The notes: generated by a model from the letters alone, not told the origin. Positions 1-10,858 are shown, counted from the stretch's first letter. The stretch: DNA of 64,000 nucleotides from Bubalus kerabau (GCF_029407905.1 NC_073628.1:21605501-21669500), one strand, 5' to 3'. Numbers and translations are program-made.

Positions 1-415
1 GTGAGCCCTCCCTTTCATGGGCCCCCATGACATCCTTAATAAGCAGCTGCTGTTTTTAACAGCTTTATTGAGGTTTAATTTACATACTATAAACTCACTA
101 AATGTACAATTCAATGATTTTTAGTAAATTTACGCAGTCGTGGGACCGTTGCTACCACCCATTTTAGAATAAGTCCATCTCTCTAGGAAAGGTCCCTCGT
201 GCCCAGTTTCAGACAGTTCCCAATACTGCTGTCACCCACAATCGCCCCTGCCCTGCTGGGCAATTATTGAGCTATTTTCTGTCTCTGGATTTGCCTTTTC
301 TGGGCATTTCATGTCAGTAGAATTTAATAATATGCGGTCATTTGGACCTTCTTTCACTGAGCATGTTGTTGAAGTTCATCCACGCTGTAGCAAGCGTCAG
401 AAGTTAGTTCATTTT

Positions 416-695
416 TTTTTTTAATGGTTGCCAAGGGGGAAGGATGGGCGAAAGGGATAGTTCGGGAGTTTGGGATGGACACGTACACTCTGCTGTGTTT
501 AAAACGGATGACTAACAAGGACCTACTGTAGAGCACATGGAACTCTGATCAATGCTATGTAGCAGCCTGAATGGGAGGGGGTTTGGGGGAGAATGGATTC
601 ATGTGCATGTATGGCTGAGCCCCTTTGCTGTCCTCCTGAAACTATCATAATGCTGTAAATTGGCTATACGCCAATATAAAATAAAAAGTTAAAAA
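416..695 (+). mobile_element. Artiodactyl L1 3' end inserted in the older L1
   Basis: A 5'-truncated L1 tail of about 280 bp ends in 'aaaataaaaagttaaaaa'. It carries the typical artiodactyl 3' UTR phrases 'caaggacctactgta' and 'atgggagggggtttggggga'. Its target-site duplication is clear: an 18-bp perfect copy (cagaagttagttcatttt) lies at 398-415 and 696-713, and removing one copy restores the older L1. Similar tails occur at 29.9, 47.7 and 58.9 kb. Confidence 0.88.
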
Positions 696-1185
696 CAGAA
701 GTTAGTTCATTTTATTTTTAAATTGTATTTCATTGTATGGCTATAGAGTTGATGAACATTTAAAAGCCTTCCATTTTCTGCAATTATGAATATACTACTA
801 TGAACATTTACGTGCATATCTTTTTGTGGTCATATATATTTCTCTTCAATAGCTATCTATGGGTGGATTTGCTGAGTCATGCAATAAATTTATATTTAAC
901 ATCCTTAGAAGCTGCCAAACTGTTTTCCACATTTTACCAGAATGGAATATTTGTTACAATCCATGAACTTCCATGGATCCATCATCACCCAAAGTCTATG
1001 GGTTACATCAGGGCTCACTCTTGATGTTGTTCATTTCTGGGGTTTTAACAAACATGCTTGTTCTTTATGTATGTATCTGCTTAGGTGGAGTGTCTGATCT
1101 GGTTTTTTGCCCACTTTTTTTATTTAACCAGGTTATTTATTTTCTTATTGTTGAGTTTTAAAAATTATTTATATATTTTATGTAT

Positions 1186-1447
1186 TGCTAAGTTGCTTCA
1201 GTCGTGTCCGACTCTGTGCGACCCCATACATGGCAGCCCACCAGGCTCCCCCGTCCCTGGGATTCTCCAGGCAAGAACACTGGAGTGGGTTGCTATTTCC
1301 TTCGCCAGGTGCATGAAAATGAAAAGTGAAAGTGAAGTCGCTTAGTCGTGTCCGACCCTCAGTGACCCAATTGCAGCCTACCAGGCTCCTCTGTCCATGG
1401 GATTTTCCAGGCAAGGGTACTGGAGTGGGGTGCCATTGCCTTCTCCG
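1186..1447 (-). mobile_element. Bov-A2 SINE
   Basis: Two Bov-A units are joined by the 'gtgaaagtgaagtcgc' linker, in antisense orientation, with no tRNA-like head; this is the Bov-A2 structure. It is flanked by a 15-bp target duplication with one mismatch (atatattttatgtat at 1171-1185, atatattttatatat at 1448-1462) within the L1M. Bov-A2 is a non-autonomous ruminant SINE presumed to use BovB enzymes. Confidence 0.92.
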
Positions 1448-2090
1448 ATATATTTTATATATTAGTCCTTTATCAAATATGTCTTTTGCAGATATCATCT
1501 CCCAGTCTCTGACTTGTCTGATTTTGCCTATGTTTAAACTGAGTTGTCTGGTTTCTCATCATTGAGCTTTCAAAAGAGTTCTTAATATGTTCTGGATATA
1601 AGTTTTTTATTATGCATCTGATTCACAAAATTTTCTCCTAGTATGTGACTTATATTTTACATTTCTTAATGGTGTCTTTTAAAGTACAAAAGTTTTAAAT
1701 ATTTATGAAGTCCAATTCTTAATGTCTTTCTTTATGGATCATTCTTTTGTTGTGTATTGAAAAACTCTGCCTAAACAAAGGTCTCAATGGTTTTCAACTG
1801 TTTCCTTGTAAAAATTTGTACAGGCTTAGCTTTTACAGTTATCTATATGAATTTGGGGTAAATTTGTTTATGTGGTATTAGGCATGGGTGTCATTTTCAC
1901 ATTTTTGCATGTGACTATCCAACTGTTCCGGCACCTTTTGTTGAAAAGGCCATTGAATTGCTTTGGCATCTTTTAAAAAAATCAATTGACCATAAATGTA
2001 AGGATTTAGTTTCAGACTCTCAGTTCTATTCCACTGATCAACAAGTCTATCTTTATGTCAACATCAGATTGTGGGGGTTAGTGCAGCTTT

Positions 2091-2307
2091 GTGAAAGTGA
2101 AAGTGTTAGTTGCTTGGTTGTGTCTGACTCTTTGTGACCCCATGGACTGTAGCCCACCAGACTCCTCTGTCCCTGTAATTCTCCAGGCAAGAATACTGAA
2201 GTGGGTAGCCATTTTCTTCTCAGGTAATCTTCCTGATCTGGGAATCCAACCTGCTTCTCTGTGTTGTAGGCAGATTCTTTACCCTCTTAGCCACCAGGGA
2301 AGTCCCT
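2091..2307 (-). mobile_element. Bov-tA SINE
   Basis: A full-length antisense copy: the Bov-A part starts at 'gtgaaagtgaaagtg' and the tRNA-Glu-like head is at the right ('ccaccagggaagtcc'). The flanking repeat is imperfect: tagtgcagcttt (2079-2090) and tactgtagcttt (2308-2319). It interrupts antisense L1 ORF2. Confidence 0.9.
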
Positions 2308-3082
2308 ACTGTAGCTTTATAGCATGTTTTCAAATCAGAAAATATAAGTAATTCAATTTTATTCTTCTTCAAAATTATTTGGGCTATTCTGGGTTCTTTC
2401 CATTTCTATATAAATCTTGGTATTGGGTCAATCAAAAAATACTGTTGTGATTGTGATAGAAATTGTGTGAAATAGATAATTTGGGAAGAATTACCATCTA
2501 ACATATTTTAGTCTTTATATCCATGAACATGGAATGTTTCTTCATCTACTTGAAATTTCTTTAACTTTTCTCAACCATGTTTTTTAGTTGGCATTGTATG
2601 AATTTTCATTGTATGAACTTTTGTTAAATTTATTCTTAAATGTTTAGTGTTTTATGTTACTGTAAATGGATTGTTTTCTTAGTGTTGAATTTATATCCTG
2701 TGACCTTGCTGAATTCATTTATTAGCTCTAGTCATTTTTGTTGTAGATCTCTTAGGATTTTTAATATGTAGGATTTTCCTCAAATAAAGACAGCTTTCCT
2801 TCCATCTGCCTTCTCTTCTGATTGCCTAGTATCTGTTACTGAATTTGAAATTTTACGGAACACTCACAGAGTAGAGAGGAGGTCCCCAGGGAAGATAGCA
2901 TGATGACTCTGGGGAGGCAAGGCCTGCCAATTGGAGCAGGGGTGGCAGAAAGAAACAAGGAGTCATACATTAGAGGGTAATGAGTTTGGACTCATTTATT
3001 CACTTTGCAAAATACTGGGATGAAGGAACTGTCATGAGAAAGCCATGTCCAATTTGATGGTAGGGACTTAGTTTTTCTGTTT

Positions 3083-3232
3083 AAAATTTTTTTTATTGAT
3101 GTTCAATTGTTTTGCAATGTTGTGTTCATTTCTGCTGTGCAGAAAGCTGAGTCAGATATATACATATACACACACACACACATACATACATATATCCCCT
3201 CCCTCATAAACCTCCCTCCCACTTCCTGGTGA
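3083..3232 (-). mobile_element. Artiodactyl L1 3' end, antisense
   Basis: The sequence from 'attgatgttcaattg' through 'ctgtgcagaaagctgagtca' is the reverse complement of the artiodactyl L1 3' UTR seen at 58.9-59.3 kb. It includes a short (CA)/(TACA) repeat at about 3163-3193, which is probably an expanded ancestral 'tatatacata' stretch. Confidence 0.75.
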
Positions 3233-3443
3233 TTGAGACTTTGATAGCGAGTCAGAAGATGTGTTATTGTTGAGCTTCTTTCAGAGAAATTGAACAACAC
3301 ACTCCAGTATTTTTTACTTTGTTCCCTGAGGAGATGGTTTATTCCCTTCCCATTAATTTGGATGTCCTTTTCTGCTGGGCAATGGGTGGTACCCCACCCC
3401 TTCCAAGTGAAGGTAGGGAAACAGTGACTTGAGGGCAGCCAGG

Positions 3444-3672
3444 TGAACAATCAAGAAACGAATCAGCAGTCAGGCTCGATGCAGGATGCAGGATGCTTGG
3501 GGCTGGTGCACTGGGATGACCCAGAGGGATGGTACGGGGAGGGAGGTGGGAGGGGGGTTCAGGATGGGGAACACGTGTACACCCGTGGCAGATTCATGTT
3601 GATATATGGCAAAACCAATGCAATATTGTAAAGTAAAAAAAAAATGTCAAAATCTATTAAAAAAAAAAAAAG
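3444..3672 (+). mobile_element. Ruminant L1 (L1_BT type) 3' end
   Basis: It contains the marker phrases 'ggggctggtgcactggga', 'gggttcaggatggggaac' and 'gcaaaaccaatgcaatattg', and ends in an A-rich tail broken by a few other bases. It is 5'-truncated to about 230 bp. I found no convincing target duplication. The unrecognised bases between the two L1 tails (3233-3443) may be a remnant or unique DNA. Confidence 0.82.
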
Positions 3673-5234
3673 AAGGGCTTGAGTCCATGAGTTTATCTGC
3701 CGATACAGCAGTAATTCCAAACCATAGCAACCAGGCTTCCTCCTCTCCAGTGAAAGAGCCTTTTAAATAATCGCTCATTATTTAACACGCAATGGCTATA
3801 TGGCTATGTGAGCTGTTATCTGTTTATGTTGACTATTAATAAATGATTAGACCATATTGTGTGGGTTTTAATAACTCCATAGGAAGGCAAGTGTGGCCAG
3901 GAGGTGAAATCTCAAGCAATTACACATGCATAAGTTGAGTTATGTTTTTTTTTTTTTTTTCTAACACACAGAAGCTGTTCACTTACAAGTGAATTAAACA
4001 CACAGGCCTGCTGCCCTTGCTTGGGATTCTGGCCCTGCAAAGAGAAGGCACGCACAGCAGATGCTAGGTTCCTGGTGGGAAGAACCTGTGGGAAGCAGAC
4101 ATGGCAGGATCTGCCCAAGGCAAGAGCTGCTGTTGGCTAGGCTGGATGCATTGCATTACGCCTTGGCTGAAAACCCCCGTCGGGACAGGAATGTTGACAG
4201 TCATGGTCATATCTGTGTGAGGCCAACCAGCACTTTTAAAATGTATTCTTCTAAATCAGCCTTGAAATAGGACTGGCCTGCTTGACTGCCCCGCCTGCTC
4301 CCCCAAACTGGCCTGCTTGACTGCTTTCCAGCTGAGACCCAGGAAGCCACACTGCACCCCTTACAGACCTGCCCTTCCCCATTCTAGCCAAACAGGTGAG
4401 AGGCTATTGGAAAATCAGGATTAGAGTGTCAGCCAGGGAGCTTCTTGATGAACTCTGCTCTGGGAGGTCAGCAGAAGCAGAGTAAGCACCACAGGCTTCG
4501 GCCACAAAATGGAAATGGACTCAAATCATTTTCTTGTCAGCAAGGATTTTCAAATCAATATCAAGCCTCTTTGCTACATTCTTATTCTTTTTCTTCTTTT
4601 CTTGCTGTCTGTTGAGGGCGATGATGAATTTCCTTCTCCAGGTAGCTGTAGAGATGAAGTTTTTATACTTTCATTAGGTACCGGGGTGCCCTGGCCACAC
4701 CCATCCAGGTAAGAACGCAGCACTCCGGGGGGGTCAGCCTGACCCGGGGCTCTGCAGCACTGGTCATTGTCTTTTCTCTTTGCTATGAGGGGGTCAACTC
4801 CACATTTCCTGCCTCTCGCTCCAATCTGGAAACTACTGACCTTCCCTAGGATGCTGTAAGGAAGAACGAGGGCAGGTATATGACTGTTTCCTTTCCCGCT
4901 TTGAATTGTTTAGACAACCAGGGCTACTCAGGATCCTCTCTTACAATGCTACTAGAAAGCAGATTTGGACATAAAACAAAGTCACCCTCTAGGATGGCCA
5001 TCCTAGAGGGTTCACTATAGACTCCCTCCAAAAGAAATGTATCATAAGACTGTCCCAAACATAGATCTCATGGCACCTGGGCTCCAGGAATACAGGAAGG
5101 TTCGCCTCTGTATCCCCTTCTCTTTTCATAACCAACAGGGAATGCTTGTGGAGTGATTGACAGCGAAAGATGGAGAAAAGGGTTGAGATGGGGGCAGGAG
5201 GGAGGAGATGGGTAATAGATTCCAGTGTGTCCAT
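3673..5234. other. Unique-looking stretch, no gene recognised
   Basis: No coding exon or familiar repeat is seen over about 1.5 kb. It holds a T-tract at 3944-3960, an 18-bp perfect direct repeat (actggcctgcttgactgc at 4272-4289 and 4307-4324, period 35) and a perfect 28-bp palindrome at 4984-5011. A region at 4509-4712 can be translated but shows no recognisable protein. Confidence 0.5.
4984..5011. repeat. Perfect 28-bp palindrome
   Basis: The left half accctctaggatgg is followed with no spacer by its exact reverse complement ccatcctagagggt, so 14 of 14 pairs match. Pairing stops sharply on both sides (c/t, t/c and g/a outside). It lies in sequence I do not recognise as a repeat. Confidence 0.97.
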
Positions 5235-5757
5235 TCATTTATCTGGTCTTGATTGCAGCACATAGCATGCGCCAGGCACTGCAGTAGGTGTTGGGGATAG
5301 AACAGTGCCCAAGAAACAGGCTCATCCCTCAAAGAGCTTACTGATGACCTGAGGCGGGGGGCGGGGGGGGGGGGGAGTGGGCAATGAGAGAAAACAGACA
5401 CACGCAGATGGTGTGCTTGAGTCCTGTGCTGGCCTGAACACAGAGGGCTGTGCGAGCTCAGATGAAGGGTGTTCAACTCCCCAGAAGTTTCTGCGCAGGT
5501 GAGATCTACGCTTGCTCTATGTGAGATGAAAGCTGGGGAGGGGAGGGATGCTGGGGCCAAGCGAACAGAATGTAAAAGCCTGGAGAGAAATGACTGTGTA
5601 GGCTGGGAGTTCCAAGTGTTCAGGGCAGGTGGGAAGAGTGTGGGGAAGAGGGTGATCAACCTTGAGGCTAGTGTGACACCCAGTCTGTAGATGATGAAGG
5701 GCCTATGAAGAAGCTGCATGGAGGATTTGGGGCACAATCCTGAGAGCAACTAGTGCA
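5235..5757 (-). mobile_element. L2 LINE remnant, antisense
   Basis: It begins with the reverse complement of the L2 3' end ('gcgccaggcactgcagtagg', then 'ttggggatagaacagtg' and 'aaagagctta'). It continues through regions like the antisense L2 UTR and 3' coding end ('gagagaaaacagaca', 'gatgaagggtgttcaact', 'gatgaagggcctatg'). It is heavily diverged, as expected for a family that predates placental radiation. A 207-codon minus-strand frame here is an accident of GC-rich L2 sequence. L2-like text may resume after the SINE, at about 5985-6160. Confidence 0.7.
5353..5378 (+). repeat. G-run with G-quadruplex potential
   Basis: It contains a run of six G, one C, then about thirteen or more G, followed by 'agtggg'. 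Four G-tracts of three or more can be drawn from it. It lies inside the L2 remnant. Confidence 0.7.
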
Positions 5758-5760
5758 AGT

Positions 5761-5977
5761 GTGAAAGTGAAAGTGTTAGTCACTCAGTCCCATCCGACTC
5801 TTTGTGATCCCATGGACTGTAGCCTGCCAGGCTCCTCTGTCCATGGGATTCTCCAGACAAGAATACTGGAGTGAGTTGCCATTCCCTTTTCCAGTGGATC
5901 TTCCAGACCCAGGGATTGAACCTGGGTCTCCTGCATTGCAGGCAGATTCTTTAGCATCTGAGCCACCAGGGAAGCCC
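5761..5977 (-). mobile_element. Bov-tA SINE
   Basis: A full-length antisense copy running from 'gtgaaagtgaaagtgttagt' to 'gagccaccagggaagccc', including a well-preserved A-box/B-box type tRNA head ('ggattgaacctgggtctcc'). It sits within L2-like DNA. The target duplication is not clear. Confidence 0.92.
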
Positions 5978-8055
5978 CAAGAGCAAGGGGGTGAGGGTGG
6001 GGTGGGGTTTGAAGCATGGAAGTGGCAGGATAGTACAGGCAGTTCAGTAAGTCACCCTGAACTGCACTGGGCATGAGTTGGGTTGGGAGAACTGAGCTGA
6101 ATGCAGGGAGATGATGAAGGAAGATGGCAGACCCAGTGGAGGCATAGGAATGGAGAGCATCTGGCACCCGCCCCTCATCCCTAGCATCCTCCTTCAGCTT
6201 CCAGTCCAGGCAGTCATGAGGAAGAGCAGAAGACATCAACCAAGAAAGTGGATGCATCACAGAGACAGCTTTTAAGCTTGGAGGAACTTTGAAGGAGAGA
6301 GAGAAAACGCCTGCCACAGATCTCTGGAGAGCTTAGGAAAAGTAGGGAGAGACCTGCCCCGCTGAACCCTAGGGGAGGGCAGAAAGGCGATCGGCATGCA
6401 GCATGGGTGTGGGGACATTTGGGAGAAATGCAGTTCCAGTGCATCGCACACAGGGCTCAGGAGGCATGGGTGAGATACAAGCGTTGTCAAGAATGGGGAA
6501 GAGATGGCTTTGGAGAGCACAGTGGGTTCATTCATGAACTTACTGAGATGCTCCTGTTACCACAGTAACATGTCAAGGGTTTTGCAGATCTGGGAGGAGA
6601 AAAAAAAAAAAAACCCTGAGTTACAGTACTCAAAGCAAATTAGGTCACTGTTACGAGTTATTAATTTTAATGCATTAAGAAAAGTGTGCAAGGGGGGAGT
6701 GAAGGGTTTGTGTATGTGTTTTTTTTTAAACACAGCAAATGAGAAACAGCAAAAAGTACAACAATAATTATGCTGAAAGCAAAAGTGAAGTGTTCCATAA
6801 AATGTAAGAAATGAACAAATTACACGCCCCTCCTCCCCCTCTCCCCACCTCCTCCCCATCCCCTTCCCCCTCCTCCTCCCCTTCCCCCCTCCTCCTCGTT
6901 TCTCTCCTTCCCCTCTCCTCCTCCACCCTCCCTCCTGTGTAGTTACGGGTGGGTGAGGTGGGGGTGGGGGCCCCCCACAGCCTCTCACGCGATAATGAGC
7001 TCTCCGTTCCCATCTCTGTGCACACTGTGGGACATTGCTTAAGCCAAGCTGAAATTCAGGGCCGGAGAGAGGGCACAGAGGGGCATTTTTCTGGGCTGAG
7101 TTATGTTTAGTGCAGAATCGCTCTCAGGCAAATGTGCAGTCTGATGAGGGGAAATTGGAAGCCATGAATAGATTCTCCAGGAACTTTCATACCCAAGGGG
7201 ACTCCAGGCAGGCTGCTTTTTTGGTTTCTGGGCCTGGCTGACTCACTCTGCAGCCTACTTCCCTGATGGGGCTCCGGGTCCCCCCGGGTGCGAATCTGGG
7301 TCATGTGTCTCTCCAGCTTGGACCGGCCTGGTGCGCCTTTGTTCTGTCTCATTTGGCTTCCCTTTTGTTGCTGCATTTGTTTGTTTTTTATCATAGTCAG
7401 TTCTGCTCTGCATTTTTGGGGGCAAGTCAGAAAATGTCATGTTCCAGATGATGCCGCACGTGGAACTGACCTCCCTTTCTACACATAAAGTCTCCCTCTC
7501 CCCCTGCTCCTCTGACCTCTTCCTGAACACGCCCTCTCCACCCAGCCACACGTTCCCCTGTTGCTCCCTGTCCTGGTGGTGATCACCAGTCAGACCGTGT
7601 CCTCTGGAGGATCTTCTCTCTCCAGGGTCACTCATTCCACAAACAGATACTCTGCGATTTGAGGACACATGGAAGGACTCGGGGGATGACAAAGGCAGCT
7701 CTTATGTGAATATTGCTGGAGATTCAGGCAACAGAGGGCCAGGCCGGGGCGGGGAGTGTGGGAACCGTGACATCGTGGTTTCTGTTCTACCTGTTGTTAG
7801 GTGGCTGGAGTAAAAGTCATGTCCACATTTTCCTGTAAAAGTAGTCCAAACGGAGAGTGGTCAAAGAAGAGCTCATTTTTCATTGTTTAAAATAGTGTTT
7901 GTATTTATGATAAAGAGAGAAAGAAAAATGTGAGCCTGGTGGGTTCTCACAGATATGATCGAGCTCATACCTAGCATTGCTAAGTAGGTACAGATCCAGA
8001 ATAGTGGGTATAGTTGAATAGTACCTGTCAATATATAAGTGTGTGTGCATGCCTG
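5978..8055. other. No gene recognised; L2-like remnant, low-complexity tracts
   Basis: 5985-6160 resembles continued antisense L2. An A-tract lies at 6600-6613 and a strongly pyrimidine-rich tract at 6829-6939. 7000-8055 is unique-looking and GC-moderate with no recognisable exon. Minus-strand frames of 126-145 codons overlapping this area show no known domain and are low-complexity in part. Confidence 0.5.
6829..6939 (+). repeat. Polypyrimidine (C/T) tract
   Basis: About 110 nt of almost pure C and T (for example 'cccctcctccccctctcccc') are broken by only a few purines. The minus strand reads as a poly-purine, giving spurious Gly/Arg/Glu-rich frames. Confidence 0.93.
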
Positions 8056-8272
8056 GTGTGCTAAGTCGATTCAGTTATGTCCAACTCTTTGTGACTCTAT
8101 GGACTGTAGCCCACCAGGGTCCTCTGTCCATGGGATCCTCCAGGCAAGTATACTGGAGTGGATTGCCATTCCCTCCTCTAAGGAATCTTCCTGACCCAGG
8201 GGTCAAGCCTATGTCTTTTATGCCTCCTGCATGGGCAGGCGGGGCATTTACCACTAGTGCCACCTGGGAAGA
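8056..8272 (-). mobile_element. Bov-tA SINE
   Basis: An antisense copy from 'gtgctaagtcgattcag' to 'gtgccacctgggaagac'. The tRNA head is of the variant type with 'tttaccactagtgccacc'. It is noticeably diverged, with several CpG sites lost. GT-rich DNA lies on both sides. Confidence 0.88.
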
Positions 8273-8334
8273 CTGTGTGTACGGGCGGGCATAAATCCAG
8301 CCAATATTTGAGTAGTCACTGTGTCCCAAGTATG

Positions 8335-8395
8335 CAGTGTGTGTGTGTTTGTGTGTGTATGTGTCTGTGTGTGCATGTGCATGCAGCTGCATGCA
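8335..8395 (+). repeat. (GT)n microsatellite ending in an 18-bp palindrome
   Basis: An imperfect GT repeat runs from about 8335 to 8384. It passes into alternating purine-pyrimidine sequence ending with the perfect palindrome tgcatgcagctgcatgca (8378-8395). Confidence 0.85.
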
Positions 8396-9196
8396 TGTTC
8401 CATGTGCTGCATTAGGGAGCTTTCCTTTCAGTAATTTGTATGACCCACTTCTCATGTCTTTAGTACTTTCTGGACACTGGTAGAGAAATCAGATTTTTTT
8501 TTTCCCAGAAGCTAATTTACCTTGTGAGTGGAAAGTTCCATTTTAATTGATTCCATCTTTCATGATCCAAGTAAACTATAATCTCAGCTCAGTGGTCAAT
8601 ATTTTGGCTACTCGGTCCCTCAGCCTTGAGCACACAGCTGGGGCAGGCAGAGAGGCGCCGTCATGGTGCAGGAGGAAAGGGGAAAAGAGCTCAGGGTAGT
8701 AATCTGCTTTTGATTTTTTTTTTCCTTCCTTCTCCAACACCCTCTCTCAAATCCACTAAAACAGGGGGAAATCCGTAACGATTAGAAAAACTTCCGACTG
8801 AGTCCTCTTTCTCCACTGGCTTTCATTTTTTCCCCCACCCTCTTTAGTATTCAGAAGCCACCCAAACATCAGAGGTTTCCACGAGGCTCGGCTGTGCTCA
8901 GCATCCCAACCACAGAAAGGGAAGGGAAATTCTCACTGGAGATTTTGCCGTTCCTTTCAGGGCAGTGCCAGGTGGCTTCTGTCACATCCCAGACCTAATT
9001 CTTGCAGCAAGTCACTAGAGCAGTGAAGCCAAGAGCCGAGCGCCTTCTGCTGAGGCAAAGAGGGCGTGCAGAGATGTGAATTAAGTGGGGAGCAGCCCCT
9101 GACTGGACACGGTACCCAGGGAGCCTCTCAGCTGTTCCTACAGAGCCGTGGATCTCCCTGGACAGAACCTGGGGAGATGGACTTCAGGGCAGCCCT
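8396..9196. other. Unique-looking stretch
   Basis: No repeat or exon is recognised. Short T-rich runs occur at 8493-8504 and 8717-8726. Nothing else stands out. Confidence 0.45.
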
Positions 9197-9202
9197 ACAG
9201 GA

Positions 9203-9438
9203 GCTGCTGCTGCTGCTGCTGCTGCTGTTGTTAAGTCGCTAAGCCGTGTCTGACTCTTTTGCAACTCCATGGACTGTGGTCGGCCAGGCTCCTCTGCCCA
9301 TGGGATTCTCCAGGCAAGAATACTGGAGTGGGTTGCCTTTTCCTCCTCTATCTTCCCCACCTAGAGACTGAACCCATTTCTCTTGCATCTCCTGCAGTGG
9401 CAGGCAGGTTCTTTACCACTGATCCATCAGGGAAGCCC
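9203..9438 (-). mobile_element. Bov-tA SINE with (CTG)n at its 3' end
   Basis: An antisense SINE whose 3' terminus carries a GCT trinucleotide run of about eight units (9203-9232). The consensus 'agcagcagcagc' end of these SINEs often seeds such microsatellites. The head ends at 'gatccatcagggaagccc'. A short flanking repeat acaggagc (9197-9204) / acagggagc (9439-9447) is consistent with a target duplication. Confidence 0.9.
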
Positions 9439-9569
9439 ACAGGGAGCCGATGGGCCACCAAATGACAAGAAAATACTCACATCAGCCCAACTAGGTTCAG
9501 TGATGAGCCTGGGCTCTATTCTATGTATGACTTTCACTGTACAGCCTCCTAGTTATTTGTCTCCCCGTC

Positions 9570-9668
9570 TTTCGGAAGACTAAACTGAATTGCTTAGCTG
9601 AGGTGGCACTGACTAGTGGGCGGTTGATCCAGATTTCAAACCCAGGTGCGCCAGGCTCCTCCTCTTCA
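9570..9668 (-). mobile_element. MIR remnant, antisense
   Basis: 'attgcttagctgaggtggca' followed by 'gatttcaaacccaggtg' resembles the reverse complement of the MIR core and tRNA-related part. It is highly diverged, so the call rests on order and wording of these blocks. Confidence 0.5.
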
Positions 9669-10790
9669 CAGCAGATGGGCAGGCTGGGCCTTCAGTGCTG
9701 CCTCCCAGGGTCTGCTCTGCTCCGTTCCCAGGGCCTGATGTGAGTGTGGATGAGGAGTGGGAGGACGGGGACGGGCATGCAAGGTTGGGGTTGAAGAAAG
9801 GACATGGGTAGGAGAAACAGCATCCTCAGCCCCCTGTGACCACGTACAGGACAGATGATGCCTCTGGACACAGATGTATGAGAGCCAGGTGACCTCAGCC
9901 TGGCAGAGAGCCCTGTTCTGTGACCACTGCAGGTACAAAGAGGAGGGAGCATTTGGGCAGGTACAGGGCCAAAGGGGAGGAGAAGGCAGGAGCAGTGCCC
10001 ACCTGGTGGGGAGGCGCCAAGGCATCACCACCTAGAGCCAAAGAGCAGGGGGGCAGATGGGTCAGTGAGAGGGGCAACAGGTGGTTTTAATGCTGATTCC
10101 CTGGTGGTGACTCCAACTCCGGGAGGTCCGTGGTCTGGGGCCCTGAGGAGGGTGGAGCTGGGGAACCGGAGGTCATTAACAGCAGGAGGACATGATGCCA
10201 AGGAGAGGGCAGGTAGGTGGGCTCCCAGGCGGTGGCATCTGCTCTCTAGCTCAACCCTCCTGCTGCACTCAGCTTGGGCCTGACCGCCTCCTCCATCTAA
10301 TCTCTAAATCCCCACTCTGCCTCAAGCGACTCTGTGACTCCGGGCCCGTGTTGGGGGGCAGCTGCTGACTTTTTCCGCTCTCTTCTCCATCCCTCCCCAT
10401 TCCCAGGCGCCTGTCACTGCCTGGCCTGCCTCTGGCTGGCAGCCTCCTCACACGTGTGGGAGGGGGGCCTCTCACCTGTCAGGACACATGGTCATGCGCG
10501 TTAAATCCAGGGCACTGACAGCCCAGGAAAAGGGCAGGAGAGCCTTCCAGTCCCCAGTGGATTGTGATGGTGTGTGGCAGGAGGAGAGATGGCAGAGGGG
10601 CACCGGCCAGACCTTTCCAAGAGTTTCCAGGATGCTGTAAACCCTCGCCCTTTTCTCTCGTGGAAGGAGAGAGCGGGGAAGAGGAGCAGAGATCTCTCTA
10701 GAATAGTCTCTTTCAAGAACACAGACATCCTTTCCCTTTGCCATAAGGGCACAGCACCCAGGTGTATTCACTATTTCTTCCCTGGCTCCT
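9669..10790. other. GC-moderate unique stretch, no gene recognised
   Basis: No familiar repeat. GC content is somewhat raised but CpG is sparse, so this is not a CpG island. Frames of 70-134 codons on both strands show no recognisable domain. The longest (10472-10876, minus) runs into the CA repeat. Confidence 0.45.
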
Positions 10791-10792
10791 CT

Positions 10793-10821
10793 GCACACAC
10801 ACACACACACCAGACACACAC

Positions 10822-10858
<37 letters not shown>
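10793..10858 (+). repeat. (CA)n microsatellite
   Basis: An interrupted CA dinucleotide array: about 9 units, an interruption ('cagacacacactaa'), then about 17 units. It is a likely length-variable marker. Confidence 0.97.

Larger units (their letters stand above)
56..2815 (-). mobile_element. Ancient L1 (L1M group) 3' half, antisense, split by three insertions
   Basis: Read on the minus strand this is the 3' UTR of an old mammalian L1 (56 to about 1170, starting with the familiar antisense 'cagctttattgagg'). It is followed by the C-terminal part of ORF2 (about 1463-2815). Diagnostic antisense ORF2 phrases are 'ttgttgaaaaggccattg' near 1940 and 'cctgtgaccttgctgaatt' near 2696. The reading frame is destroyed by many indels, so it is dead. 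Homology ends near the reverse-transcriptase active-site region (about 2790-2815). Three younger elements sit inside: 416-695, 1186-1447 and 2091-2307. The subfamily is not certain. Confidence 0.82.

Noticed and set aside
5126..5749. Minus-strand frame of 207 codons
   Set aside because: It lies over an antisense L2 remnant and a G-run. The translated Pro/Ser/Leu-rich text is not the L2 enzyme frame and matches no protein that I recognise.
6557..7025. Gly/Arg/Glu-rich minus-strand frames
   Set aside because: They are translations of the polypyrimidine tract.
10060..10480. Possible CpG island or promoter
   Set aside because: GC is raised but CpG dinucleotides are sparse and there is no adjacent first exon.
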